A program made the position numbers and the translations under genes. The notes beneath the pieces were generated by a model. That model was given only the letters and a program-made list of their open reading frames with translations. It did no database searches and was not told the origin of the DNA. 64,000 nucleotides of DNA from NCBI GenBank assembly GCA_027922465.2, contig BQMF02000294.1:434001-498000 (forward strand), in the 5' to 3' direction. Positions 32,420 to 44,464 of this stretch are shown in pieces. Every line of letters begins with the position of its first letter. The stretch's first letter is position 1. This DNA is from Turritopsis dohrnii (lineage: Eukaryota > Cnidaria > Hydrozoa > Anthoathecata > Oceaniidae).

Positions 32420-33092
32420 ATGGCTCAACTGACAACAGAGCAGAGAGTGTTCATTGTTGAACAAAAGATGAAAAATCTCACCATCGCTGAGATTCAACAT
32501 TTATTCAGACAACGTTTTAATCGTCAACCATCATGGGAAGTAATTAAGATGGGGAATATCTCTAAAACGAAATAAGTCTAATTCTGGCCGCCGTATCACT
32601 GTGTGCACACAAAGAAACGTAGCACATGTCCACCAACGTTTTCAAAACAGAGTATTTGTATCGGCACGGAGAAATCGTCCGGGAATCAGTAAATCTTCCT
32701 TTAATAATATCACTAAAAGGATTCTTAATTTTCACCCTCACCTAATTAAAAAAAGGCAGGAGTTAAAGAATGGTGACTTTGTCAGACAAATGAACTTTTG
32801 TCGTTGGGTGGTGTGGTGAAGGGACGCTCATTGGCCCGTACTTCTTTGCAGGTAATGTCAATGGTCAAAGCTATCTTCAAATGCTAAACCAAATGGTCAT
32901 TCCGGAGTTGGCTCTGAGTCATTGGCTAGATTTTAACCAATTATGGTGGGCCAAAGAGGGGGCGCCCACCCACCGTACTCGGGCAGTACAAGATTGTTTG
33001 GAAGAAATCTTTGACAACCGAATCATATGCCATGGACGAACTTCCGAATGGCCACCTTGATCACCTGATCTTACGTCCCTGGATTTTTTGAC
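32420..33092 (+). pseudogene. Mariner/Tc1-superfamily transposase
   Basis: It starts MAQLTTEQRVFIVEQKMKNL, followed by TIAEIQHLFRQRFNRQPS, a helix-turn-helix of IS630/mariner type. After a frameshift, QNRVFVSARRNRPGISKSSF continues, then a deletion. The catalytic core appears as GPYFFAGNVNGQSYLQMLNQ, LWWAKEGAPTHRTRAVQD (relatives have a catalytic Asp where Glu stands in KEGAP) and SPDLTSLDFL. The loss of the first catalytic segment, a stop in the WPP*SPDL region and the Asp-to-Glu change show it is inactive. It runs directly into DIRS sequence. Confidence 0.75.
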
Positions 33093-34180
33093 TTCAAAAC
33101 AATCAATTGATATGATCAAAAACGAATTGACGCTTCTACAAAAGTTGGGAGGTAAGTTGTTTGGCAGTGAATTTAGCAAGCACTTGGTTGAAACCACCAA
33201 GTCGATGGACGTTTTAAACACATCAAGGGAAACAAAGCACTCTCGTCAAGGCCCTCCTCACCAAGCAACCCCACGGAGGAGTGGAGGAAGCCAAAAGTTG
33301 ATGTGGAATCCAAACAAACCATCGACAAACTACCAAAATGGTAAATAACGATATGGCCAGCAAAAAGACTTCGCCCAAAGCAGATACCATTATCAAGGTA
33401 AAAAATACAAAAAACATGGATCCTTTTCTCAATATTCAGCCCAACCAAACATTAATTCCGGTTTACGAATTAAAAATGGTGCATCCTATTATCAAAAACT
33501 TTTTCTTTTTCTGCTTCAACAACTGAGATTCATTTCGAACTTGCGAAAGTCAGTGTTTGTTCCCACTCAAGTGATAGAATTTTTAGGATTAAAAGTGGAC
33601 TCAGTAAAAATGCTGTTGTCTCTACCAGAGGAGAAAGTAAGGAATATTGAAGGTTTATGTCAGAAACTGTACCTCACCTCAAAGTCTCAATTTCGGCACT
33701 TACAAAAAGATTGGGACATCTGATTTCGACTATTCCTGCTGTCCCACCAGCTCAACTACAATGTCGTTATTTACAACGGCAACTAATTTAGGCATTAAAA
33801 GAGTTCAATTCTTACTAACATCAAAATTATCTGAACAAGGAATAAAAAAAAACGAACTTCTTTGGTGGATAAACATTCTGAGTCTATCAAATGGCCATTA
33901 TCTAGTGCAATATCATACATCAGTGGAAATAAGGACAGATGCCTCAACAGCAAAAGGGGCTTGGACCAAACAGGAAAAAGAACTTCACATAAACATTTTA
34001 GAGTTGAAAACTGTAAGATTAGCTCTTCTAACATTCACCAAACAGAACAACATGAAAGCAATTCATTCTCAATTAGACAACACCACAGCTCTTTCGTATC
34101 TTTTAAAAATGGGGGGTAGGGGACAACATCCAAAACAATGTTAGATTTGAGCAAGGAAATTTGGTATTTTGTAGTGACAT
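33093..34180 (+). pseudogene. DIRS-type retrotransposon remnant (gag tail, RT/RNase H)
   Basis: 33093-33460 reads GGKLFGSEFSKHLVETTKS and a basic, Pro/Gln-rich tail, consistent with the end of a DIRS gag. After a jump that removes most of the RT, RKSVFVPTQVIEFLGLKVDS, the polymerase thumb and the RNase H-like part follow in shifting frames: VEIRTDASTAKGAWTK, KELHINILELKTVRLALLTF and LDNTTALSYLLKMGG. These RNase H residues are characteristic of DIRS elements. No tyrosine recombinase is left. Multiple frameshifts. Confidence 0.75.
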
Positions 34181-34194
34181 TATCTAGCGACGTC

Positions 34195-34632
34195 GATTCC
34201 AAAATGGAAAGAGCGTTGTTGGCGCCGAGTAAAGAGGACGAAGGACAAAAGGAAAATGAAGAAGACAAGATATCACCATCGTCGTTGAACTGGAAAACAA
34301 AAGAACGCTTTTCAGTTCACGACGTCAACAACCACAGCTACCATCGTGAAGTTCGACGGATACTTCTGAATGCCATGGATGAGAGGAAGGACCTGAAGGG
34401 TGTCCACTACTTGACGTTTTGCCAAGGATACGACTGGTGCAGGGGCACAAGTTATCATGGTGCAGAGCCGAGTTACGACGTGTGGATGCTCCTTAAAAGG
34501 GAGAACACGGACTTGTTCTTCCGCAGATATCCGGCTGAAAGAACTTCGTCAGCGGTGCAGAGTGCGCATCACGGAAAGGTTCAGACGAATAGAGCAGGTA
34601 AAAGCAAAAGGAACTTCTTGAAATATATATAA
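34195..34632 (+). CDS. Unrecognised GC-richer ORF
   Basis: An open frame starting MERALLAPSKEDEGQKENEE continues with NNHSYHREVRRILLNAMDER, GVHYLTFCQGYDWCRGTSYH and DVWMLLKRENTDLFFRRYPA. Base composition is clearly higher in GC than the neighbouring DNA. Near the end AGAGCAG|GTAAAAG resembles a splice donor, so this may be one exon. No domain is recognised. It lies between DIRS remains and a Helitron end and may be a captured fragment or part of another element. Confidence 0.35.
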   Translation, partial: DSKMERALLAPSKEDEGQKENEEDKISPSSLNWKTKERFSVHDVNNHSYHREVRRILLNAMDERKDLKGVHYLTFCQGYDWCRGTSYHGAEPSYDVWMLLKRENTDLFFRRYPAERTSSAVQSAHHGKVQTNRAGKSKRNFLKYI

Positions 34633-36362
34633 AACCGTCAACATTTTATTTTATATATTCTAGTAACCTGGGTAAAAATTTTGACCGCGTTAAAGAGATA
34701 TCCTCGATCAAAGATTTTGATGACATCATAGCCGCAGTACCAAAAAAAAGGCGTCGCTTGCCATCCGTGTTCAGTATGCGTTCTGTCGCAGAATTTAACT
34801 GGTGTAATAGTTTTTTACAGGCATTAATTTTTTAATTCATTTCTTACATTCAGAAGATTTAAAACAGAAACAAATAGCAATATGGCTCAGAATATACATT
34901 TATACGCAGAAGAGAAATAACTTAAATGTGAAAAAATGGCAATATATAACACAGAACCGTTTACCCAAACATACAAAACCAAGCATTACAAAATGTTAAT
35001 TCAAAACAAATTGATACCTTCCAACTTTTTCCTTTGTTCCAAAGTTACTACTGGACTGCAATCATTAATGAATTTTTGAAATGATATATTGTCTGTTCTT
35101 CCCAAAACCATTCATTTATTTATGCTTTTTTTATTATTGCCTTAAAGAATAATATTTCAATTGTAATATTGAAAACCTAATCGTACTATAACAATATTGA
35201 AATAAAAAACAAATAAAAAAAACAAAACAAATTCAAGTACGCATTTATCCTAAAAACAGTAACTAAAAACACAAATTTACCTAGAAGATAAAAGTAACAA
35301 ATCAAAACATAATGCCAAACTTATGTACCCAGGCATAGTATGTAAACGATTACCATAACGCATAATGATGCATAAACATGATAAAATATAAACTTAAGAA
35401 AAATCCACCCAATAACACTTCTTTTTTGTAGCACAGTTTCATTGTACAGTAATAATTAATGAACTTCTTAAATACATAATCCATTCTTTTCTTAACTAAC
35501 CCTCTCAACATCACAATTTAACCTATGTACTTCATTTCTTTTTTAACAGATGAAAATATTCAAAAAACATACAAAAAAACCTAATCATGCTATGACGAAA
35601 TCGAAAGAAAAACAAAACAATCTAAAAGGAACTTTGAAAACATATTTACCTCAAAAATAATAATTAAAAACACAAACGTAAGGACAGAATTTGTATAGCT
35701 AAAGAATATTTAACATATGAAAACATTCACATCATGTGGAGCCATTTTTTAACTCAGTTCAAAGCTCCTCTGGATAATTCAAAACACAACAGTAAACATC
35801 GCTTTTATTCTTTATTTATCCAGCGTACTAACTGTGTTTTAACTAAATAGATACTATTGTAACTTTGGTTTACCTTTCAATACCACAACTGACATCATCA
35901 TGTTAGTAAACAATATTGATCATGTTCTGTAGCCATTATCAAACACTTCTAAACTCTTTATTTTCTATATTTCATACCTATAAACAAATTAATAACACTC
36001 GATTTACTTTCCAGCATACATTCCTATTGTAAACATACACTTTCAATTTGTTTTCTACTGAGATTCCACTACCATTTTTATACACTGAAAGACATAAAAA
36101 TGCTTTCTTCGTTTGGTAAAAGCTAGTACCTTAAAACTTTCTCTGCTTCCAGAACATTTTCTACAGTAAACATGTACTAAATACCTCTGTAAACTTACAT
36201 ACACTTTTTATTCTCTGGCCTATATAAATAAAGAAAAAGATTTCAATGCATAACAGTGAAGAACAGCTAATCTTACTACAATCATATTGAAGCAAACAGA
36301 AAAAAACACAAAATATCTGACAGAGAGGACAGAAAGTATCCACTATCTCAATAAACTAAATT

Positions 36363-36412
36363 TAATTAATTGTATAAGAGGAAAAATTTAATTAATTGTA
36401 TAAGAGGAAAAA
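36363..36412 (+). repeat. Two-copy 28-bp direct repeat
   Basis: AATTAATTGTATAAGAGGAA and flanking bases occur twice in tandem inside Helitron C, over the end of its predicted last exon. Confidence 0.7.
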
Positions 36413-36563
36413 TTTAATAAAAGACAGACAGTGGTGGCAAGCTTTCCTTGCATGTTGTTTTCTAAACTTCATAACTGTGGAGCCATTTTGAAATAAATAA
36501 AATAAAGAACAGAAAGTTCATTACCAAAACAAATCAGGAACTGCTCGTAGGACATGTATCTTT
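36392..36563 (-). CDS. Two phase-1 exons of a possible spliced gene in Helitron C
   Basis: On the minus strand, exon 36525-36563 (39 nt, after ATATCAG) reads RYMSYEQFLICF and ends at a GTAATG donor. The next exon starts after CTCCACAG (36474 down) in phase 1 and reads VMKFRKQHARKACHHCLSF with a stop at 36392. Helitron 37311-41587 has the corresponding pair (RCMSYEQLLICF and VMKLRRKH...). Upstream exons cannot be set with confidence because the best upstream donor is out of phase. Coding status is tentative. Confidence 0.3.
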
Positions 36564-37632
36564 CTGATATGATCGTTTTAACTCTGTTTTTATTCTCTTT
36601 TAACGCTGTATTTATTAAATCTGTTTGACTCATGTACTTACGTATATTACTTTATATCTTTCCCAAACGTTTTCCCACCCAAAAGAAGTAAGACCATTTT
36701 CACCAATGTAAATAAACAAAACATCATCCTCTCTGCATCCATTTCTAAACAACTTCAACTTCAACACACTACTTTACTGCTGCACTCCCATAACTAGTTG
36801 ATAACTATGAAAAAAATACGTAAAAATCAGCACACGTTTCTATCATAAATATAGACTTTCTTCCACTCGTTCTTTGCTTGGTTTTCCTCTGAAAAAACTT
36901 TATAAAAAAACAAACATCTCTTACGCATGTGCTACCTGTTCTTTTATTTATCTAAAATACAACAACAGTAAAAGTTTAACAATAAACAGTTTCATAACAA
37001 CAATATTTTTGCATGTATACAAACCTGTGTTTCTTCGTGAAATTCACAATGAAGAAATGAAAGCCGTTATTAACGACCGAAATTTTCAAATCAAAACAGC
37101 GCATTTTAAGAGTTTTCCTTTACTAGCCAATGAAAACAATAAGCGGTGGGGCTTCCCCATATACTAATTGTAAAAAAAGTGTCTAACGCCTCTGCGTAGT
37201 TTTAAGACGAAAAGGGAAAAAATAAGAAGGTTTTGACCGTTAAAGAAAAACTAAATATATCACTCTCTAAAATAAAAGTGTGACACACAAAGCGAATTAG
37301 TATAATAAGACTAGCCGCCCAGGTGGCGTCACTCGCCACCCATGTTGAGCATGTGTCCAGTTCACGAAAAATAAAATGAACTGGCAATGATAAGTTTGCC
37401 CATGTTGTAGAGTGTTGAATATAACTGGTTAAATTTTTTTAACAGTTTGAGTCAATGTGAGTTGAACCGAGAGAAAGGATTAGTCAATCAAATTTCCCCT
37501 GGAGACATAAAAGAATCAAACCTCAAAATAATAATAAAAATTGGAACATCAAAATTCTCGATATTCCCTCTTTTTGACCAAAACCATGTTTTTTATACAC
37601 AGAAGATGAAATGAAGAACACATGCAAAACCA

Positions 37633-38090
37633 TCTATATATTAATAGCCGATTCTCTGTTTGTTTGTTTGTTTGTAAGTCACGCAAAATGGTAGATGTGA
37701 ACTGCGAAAGAAATCGGGGAGTCAGCAATGTAAGATCACATATAAATTATTTCTCTTCTTGTATGCGACGTCAGTGTGAAACCATTGCATTGAGACCTTA
37801 ATCGAATGCAACGTTTAGGGAAAATTATCTCAATAACCAATAGAGATAACTGACGTCTTTTGGGGTCCGCGATACAGGCAATGGGGTGAGGAAAAATTTG
37901 GGTCTAATTTTTTTGGGGAGGGGTCTGTGACGTCATCAAAATCTTTGAACGATGATATCTCTGTAACGGTTGATCGTTTTTCGAGCTCTACAACATGGGA
38001 ACACTTTCGGTTGCCAATTCCTTAATTTTATTTTTCGTGAAGTCAACGCATGCTGAACATGGGCGGCGAACGACGCCGCCTTGGCAGCTA
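37633..38090 (+). mobile_element. Helitron array copy 1
   Basis: 5' TCTATATATTAATAGCC at 37633, preceded by A. The 3' hairpin is at about 38060-38080, and the end is CTA followed directly by the next copy, so the last G is lost. No coding sequence. Confidence 0.82.
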
Positions 38091-38751
38091 TCTATATATT
38101 AATAGCCGATTCTCTGTTTGTTTGTTTGTAAGTCACGCAAAATGGTAAATTAAGTTGTGAGGGAAATTATTTCTTTTTTTGCGTGCGACGTCAGTGCGAA
38201 ACAAATTGCAACCCCAATCGAACGTGACTTTTTTTTGTGGTGAACCAATAGAGATAACCTTTTTTTATTATAATTGTTATTAATTTTATATTCCAAGAAA
38301 TACTGTTGAGTTGGCTTTGAAAACAGTACATCAACTAGATACAAAAAAACCAACTGATTAAACATTTTGGACAACAAGCAGCGGTGGCATAACATGGTAG
38401 CGTGTTCGGTTTGCCAGTGTTGTATCCTAACGCTTGGCCGACTGTCTGAGACGGGTGAAACTTTTTTACGAGCAATCAAAATGTTTAAAAACCGAAGCTT
38501 TCCTTGCACGAAAAAAGTGGGTCATGAAACAAAATATTTTTTTGCTTTTGTTTTAATAATCTAATTTCTTTGTTATGCGCTTCTGATCGAACATTTTATT
38601 CACTTTGTTCATTTAACACGTGCCTTTTTTCTCTCCTCCCTTGTGATCTTTTTAAGAAGAGAAACCATTTTAAGGAAAGCCGTTTTTAAGGAAATATGAG
38701 GTTTATTGGGGTCTCCGGGGTGACACAGAGCAGGTGCACATGGGCGGTTAG
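38091..38751 (+). mobile_element. Helitron array copy 2
   Basis: Same 5' end but a different interior, matching 49841-50669. The 3' hairpin is largely deleted (GGGCGGTTAG), so this end may be non-functional alone. Confidence 0.8.
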
Positions 38752-39246
38752 TCTATATATTAATAGCCAATTCTCTGTCTGTTTCTTTGTTTGTAAGTCA
38801 CGCAAAATGGTAGATGTGAACTGCGAAAGAAATCGGGGAGTCAGCAATGTAAGATCACACATAAATTATTTCTCTTCTTGTGCACGACGTCAGTGGGGTG
38901 AAACCATTGTATTGAGACCCTAATCGAATGCGACGTTTAGGGAAAATTATCTCGATAACCAATAAGGATAACTGACGTTTTTTGGGGTCCGCGATACAGG
39001 CGATGGGCTGACGAAATATTTGGGTCTAATTTTTTTGGGTAGGGGTCTGTGACGTCATCAAAATCTTTGAACAATGATATCTCTGTAACGGTTGATCGTA
39101 GCGGAACGATCTCATACATTTTTTTGATCAGTTTTTCGAGCTCTACAACATGGTAACACTTTCGGTTGCCAATTCCTTAATTTTATTTTTTGTGAAGTCA
39201 ACGCATGCTGAACATGGGCGGCGAACGACGCCGCCTTGGCGGCTAG
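38752..39246 (+). mobile_element. Helitron array copy 3
   Basis: Same interior as copy 1, with an intact hairpin and CTAG at 39243-39246 followed by T. It supplies the functional 3' end of the array. Confidence 0.85.
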
Positions 39247-41587
39247 TTTACCAAAATACCCCGGAGACGCGAATTATAACCAAACATCACAACACTTAAA
39301 ATACCCTATTTCAGACCAAAACCATGTTTTTACACGCAGAAGATTTAATGCAGAAACAAATGGCAATACATCAAAGAAGTATATTGTATACACAGAATAG
39401 AAGTAACTTTAATGTAGAAAAGCAATACATAATACAGAAAACAAAACCAAACATTGAATATATTGTGTTTCTTTCATGTGGAAGTTACATTGGACAGCAA
39501 CCATTAATGAATTTTTGAAATGATATCTAGTCTATTCTTCCAAAACCATGAACATCACAATAAAAACCATGAGTTTCATTTCTTTAACGGTTTACATGCT
39601 TTTTTATTATTAATCTTACCTAAAAAATATTTCAATTGTATAAAAATGTAAAGAAAGATATTCATGACATGGTTGAAATAAAAAACAAAGCAAAAAGCAA
39701 AATTTCTTTTAGTTTATTTTGTTTTTCTTTCGATTTCGTCATAGTATGATTAGGTTTTTTTGTATATGTTTTTTGAATATTTTCATCTGAATAGAAATGA
39801 AGCACATTCTTAGTGTATATCTAACTTTATTCCTTTTGTTTTTTTGGTTTTTTTTAGAGATTTTCTGTTAATTAACTTTCGTTTACGCTTGGCGCACATC
39901 TATTAGTTTTAATTGCCTTTCGCACATCTATTTATTGGCTAGCGTTTTGTTTGTTTTTTTTGCATTCTCTTACTCATGAAAACACTGTTGAGTGTAAAAC
40001 ACTGTTGAGTGTAAAAAATACAGCTAATATATTTTGTCTATGTGCTGCCATCCTTGGTTAATTTAATTTGTATTTCAGTAAGTTATTATTTATTTCCTTT
40101 TTTCTTTAATTTATTAAAACACGTTTATACGCTTTACGTTTGGTTTATTTTGTAGCCTCAGTTGTGAGCGTTGAATACATAATTTGTAATTTGGCAGTAA
40201 CACACATGGTGGGTTAAATTATGATGTTGAGAGGGTCAGTTAAGAGAAGAATGGATTATGTATTTAAGAAAATCATTAGTTATTACTGTGCAATGAAATT
40301 GTCCTACAAAAAAGAAGCGTTATTTACCTTAAAAATAATAATTTAAAACACAAACGTAATGACAGAATTTTTAACATATGAAAACATTCACATATATGTT
40401 CAAAGCTCCTCTCTGGAAAATTCAAAACACAACAGTAAATATCCCTCTTATCCTTTATTTATCCACTAATACTAACTGTGTTTTAACTAAATAGATACTA
40501 TTTTAACTTTACCTTTCAATACCAATTCATATCATCATGTTAGTAAAAACAATATTGATCATCTTCTGCAGCCCTTTTCAAACACTTCTAAACTCTTTAC
40601 TTTCTATATTCCATACCTGTAAACAAATTAATAACACTCGATTAACTTTCCAGCATACTTTCCTATTGTAAACATGCACTTTCTCTTTGTTTTCTACTGC
40701 AATTCCACTACCATTTTTATACAGTGCAAGACATAAAATGCTTTCTTCGTAACTTCATAACTGTGGAGTCATTTTGAAATAAATAAGATAAAGAACAGTT
40801 CGTTACCAAAACAAATCAGTAACTGCTCGTAGGACATGCATCTTTATGATTTGATCGTTTTAATTAAATCCGTTTGACTCATGTACTTACTTATATTACT
40901 TTATATCTTTTCCAAACAATTTGCCACCGAAAAGAAGTAAAATCATTTTAATCAATGTAAATAAACATCATCCTTTTTGCAGCCATTTTTAAACAACTTC
41001 AACTTCATCTACACTACTTTACTGCTGCACTCCCATAAATATTTGATAACTATAAAAAGAAATACATAACATCAGCACACGTTTATCGTAGAATAAAAAT
41101 AGACTTTCTTTATCCCGTTCTTTGTTTGGTTTTCCTCTGAAAAAACCTATATATAATAAAAAAACAAACATCTGTTCAAAAACTCACCTAAGCATGTGGT
41201 ATATACCTGTTCTTTTATTAATCTTAAATACAATAGCAGTAAAAGTTTAACAAGAAAACAGTTTCATAATAAAAATACCTATATATATATACAAACCTGT
41301 GTTTCTTCGTCAAAATAGCGACCGATGAAAATCTGTTATTAACGAACTAATTTTTGGGAAATCGGCAACCAATCAAAATGGAGAAAAAAGGATTTCTTGC
41401 GTTTTGATTCGTTTAAAAAATTATAACGTCACCCTCAGTTTACGTAACATTAAAAAAAGTGTTCTTGCCTCTACGTGGTTTTACGACGAAAAGGGAAAAA
41501 ATAAGAAGGATTTGACCGTTAAAAGAAAACCAAATATATCACTCTCTAAAATAAAAGTGTGACACAACGCGAATTAGTATAATAAGA

Positions 41588-41932
41588 CTAGCGCCAAGGC
41601 GGCATCGCTCGTCACCCATGTTCGGTTTGAGTTGTGTTGCACGCCGCCCACAATCAACATATATTTCAGGCAAAACATTTATTACCGTTTTTTATTTCGA
41701 AAATGAACCGTCCTGTGTAAGCATATAAACGTTGCTGTTGTATGTACTGATAAAAAAAACTGACGTCAAATCAATAATACAGTAGAATCTGACGTCATTA
41801 CATAGAAAAAAACGTTCTCACCGCTGCATGGTTTTACGCGGATAATATAGGAAAACCTACATAAAATTTAGTTAAATATATCACTCTCTAAAATAAAAGT
41901 GGGATGCACACTACGTGATTAATATAATAAGA
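41588..41932 (-). mobile_element. Short non-autonomous Helitron
   Basis: 3' CTAG at 41588 directly after Helitron G, and 5' end at 41931-41932 with the TTTTATTTTAGAGAGTGATA box. Only 345 bp, with no coding sequence. Confidence 0.8.
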
Positions 41933-42265
41933 TATTCAGAAAACATCAAGAAATAAGAGAAAAAAGATTCGCCATCCTACTATTATTAAGATCTTTTTCT
42001 GGTTTGACCACACAATTTTCAACCGTGAAGGATGGAAGCCCAAAGACTAAAAACTCCCGGCTTATATATTTCTCAAAACTTCAAATAAAATAGAAAAAAT
42101 CCTCATTCTCGAATAACGTTACGTATCCCAGCAAGGATGTGCTTATCAAACTGATTTGACACCTGTGGAGGAGTGTGAAGTTTCCTTTCAGTTGCTAAAA
42201 AAACTCTAAAGGCCGTGTTCCACTTTGTAATTTTCGGTTACAAATAAATAGTGCATAGTGGAACT
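41933..42265. other. Unique-looking spacer
   Basis: No gene recognised. GTTCCACTTTG and a later GTGGAAC form a loose inverted repeat near the right end. Confidence 0.3.
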
Positions 42266-44464
42266 CGGACCAGACGGCGTCGCTCGCCACCCATGTTCGG
42301 CTTGCGTTGTGTCGCAGAATACTTTAACCCGGGTAAACAAGTTTTACTGGTTTTAATCAAATGTGAGCTGAATCGCAGAAAAGCTTAATAAAAGAAATTT
42401 CCCCTGGAAAGAACAAAGGATCAAAATAATTAAAAAATTAAAACATCGAAATACTTAAAATTTGATCCTGGGATAATTTTTAACCCAGGAGACATGAAAC
42501 ACAAAAAACATCAAAATGACAAAAAATTTAGTGGTGAAGTATTTGCCATATTATAAAGTTAAAAGTGTAAAAAGATTTTACACTTTTAACAAAAAATTTG
42601 AATCATCGAAACCCTTAAAAAATCCTATTTAGCAAAATCATGTTTTTCACATGCAGAAGATTTAATGGCAATATTTAACACAGATCTGTTTACCCAGACA
42701 TACAAAAGCAAACATTGAATAAAATTACAAAATATAAAATAAAAACAAATTGATACCTTCCAATTGTTTCCTTTGTGCTTGTTACTGGTCTGCAATCATT
42801 AATGAATTCTTGAAATGATAATATCTGTTCTTCCCCAAACCATCAAAAATTAATTAAACTTAAAATCAAAACCATGAGTTTCATTTCTTTAATGGTTCAT
42901 GCTTTTTTTATTATTACCTCAAAGAATAATATTTCAATTGTACAATAATATGGAAAACCTAATCATGCTATAACAATATTGAAATAAAAAGCAAAACAAA
43001 AAGAAAAAAAAAACGAAAAGTAAAATTCAAGTATATACACATTTAACCTAAAGATAATAGTTAAAAACACAAATGTAATGACAAAATTTGTATAGGTCAG
43101 AAGGTCTATAAAGTCAACCGATATTGTGAGTCAATACAGGCTCACTCAACAGCCCTAAAAGCAACAAATAAAAACATAATGCCAAACTTATATACCCAAC
43201 AGGCATAGTATGCAACAAGCACCGTAACACATAATGAATGTGTTAACATGAAAAAATATAAACTGAAGAAAAATATACCCCAGCAATGCTTCTTTTTTGT
43301 GGTACAATTGCAATTAATGAATTTCTGAAATACATAATCCATTCTTCTCTTAACTAACCTTCTCAACATCATAGTTTAACCATATTTCGTTTATATAATA
43401 CACTTCTTCTTTTCTGACCTAAAAGAAAAAGATTTCAGTCAAGAACAGCTACAATACTACTTACTACTGCAACCATATTTAAGCAAAATAAGCAACAAAA
43501 GACATAAATAGCTGGCAGACAGGCAGGCAGACAAAGATCTTAAACACCGTCAATATATACAATTAGACAGCATAACACGTTCCCTACGTCCACAGCCATG
43601 AGAAATAAAAACATTCATAGCTGTGGGACTATATTTAATAAATCAAATCTTCTTTGCTAAGTATAAAAATAATAATAGCGCCAGTTACCAAAACAAACAG
43701 CATACTAAACGTAAGAATATACTCAGATATCTATTCAAAGCTAAAGTAATTAATCTTTCAAAACTAAATTAAAACCATTCCTTACTGTGTAAATAAACAT
43801 CCTTTTGTTCTGCATTTCTTCACTAAACTTTCTTCTGGATAGCAATATTTGATAACTAAAACGTAAACAAACATTTAAATACATATACATAACTTACGAA
43901 GGCATGTGTCACCTGTCCTATTATTTGTTCTTTTATAATCATGTTTTATAAGCAATAAAAGTTTTTAATAATACCTTCAAACAGACCTGTTCATCCGATC
44001 GTTCTGCAGACAATTTTTAAAAACTTCACTGCACTTCTTCTGTATATTTGATAACTAAAATAACTAAATGTTACATTGTAAACAAACAACTAATAACCTA
44101 CGCATCATACACTACCTTTCTTTTAATAAACTAAAATAATAAACTTCCGTATGTGTACAAACCTGTGTTTCTTCGTCAAATTCAGAACCGATAAGGAGAA
44201 TCCATTATTAACAAACTAATTTTCTGGAAATCGTCAGCCAATCTAATGAGCGCATTTTAAGAGTTTTCCTTTATTAGCCAATGAAAACGATCAGCGGCGG
44301 GGCTTCCCCATATACTAATCATAAAAAAACGCTCTTGCCTCTGCGTGGTTTTACGACAAAAAGGGAAAAGGGAAAAAATAAGAAGGTTTTGACCGTGAAA
44401 AAAAGTAAATATATCACTCTCTAAAATAAAAGTGGGATGCACAACGCGAATTAGTATAATAAGA
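42266..44464 (-). mobile_element. Helitron I, 3' end truncated
   Basis: The 5' end is at 44463-44464 (TCTTATTATACTAATTCG). The 3' side keeps the inner hairpin sequence (GGCGTCGCTCGCC, about 42273) but not CTAGCCGCC. Its interior is similar to C and G. It contains a perfect 15-bp hairpin at 42558-42590. No coding sequence assigned. Confidence 0.75.
42558..42590 (+). repeat. Perfect 15-bp hairpin
   Basis: GTTAAAAGTGTAAAA, loop AGA, then its exact complement. An AT-rich structure inside Helitron I. Confidence 0.75.

Larger units (their letters stand above)
34660..37310 (-). mobile_element. Helitron C, medium-length, lacking Rep-helicase
   Basis: The 5' TC end is at 37309-37310 (TCTTATTATACTAATTCG..., then the box TTTTATTTTAGAGAGTGATA). 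A probable 3' end is at 34660 (AATTTTTACCCAGGTTACTAG). It shares its interior with 37311-41587 and, partly, 42266-44464. It includes a conserved 5' block ending CTTCGAAGAAACACAG|GTTTGT-like, which looks like a transcribed first exon. No Rep or helicase. The 3' flank base is A, not the usual T, so this end is less certain. Confidence 0.7.
37311..41587 (-). mobile_element. Helitron G, split by a three-copy Helitron array
   Basis: The 3' CTAG/hairpin end is at 37311 and the 5' end is at 41586-41587, with flanks that are themselves Helitron ends. Without the array (37633-39246) it is about 2.66 kb, close to Helitron C. The element at 44465 matches it across the array site, showing the uninterrupted sequence GCAAAAC(T)ATTTACC. 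No Rep-helicase. Confidence 0.85.

Noticed and set aside
42558..42590. Perfect AT hairpin as a transcription terminator
   Set aside because: Rho-independent-type terminators are not expected in a metazoan nuclear genome. Reported only as a repeat.
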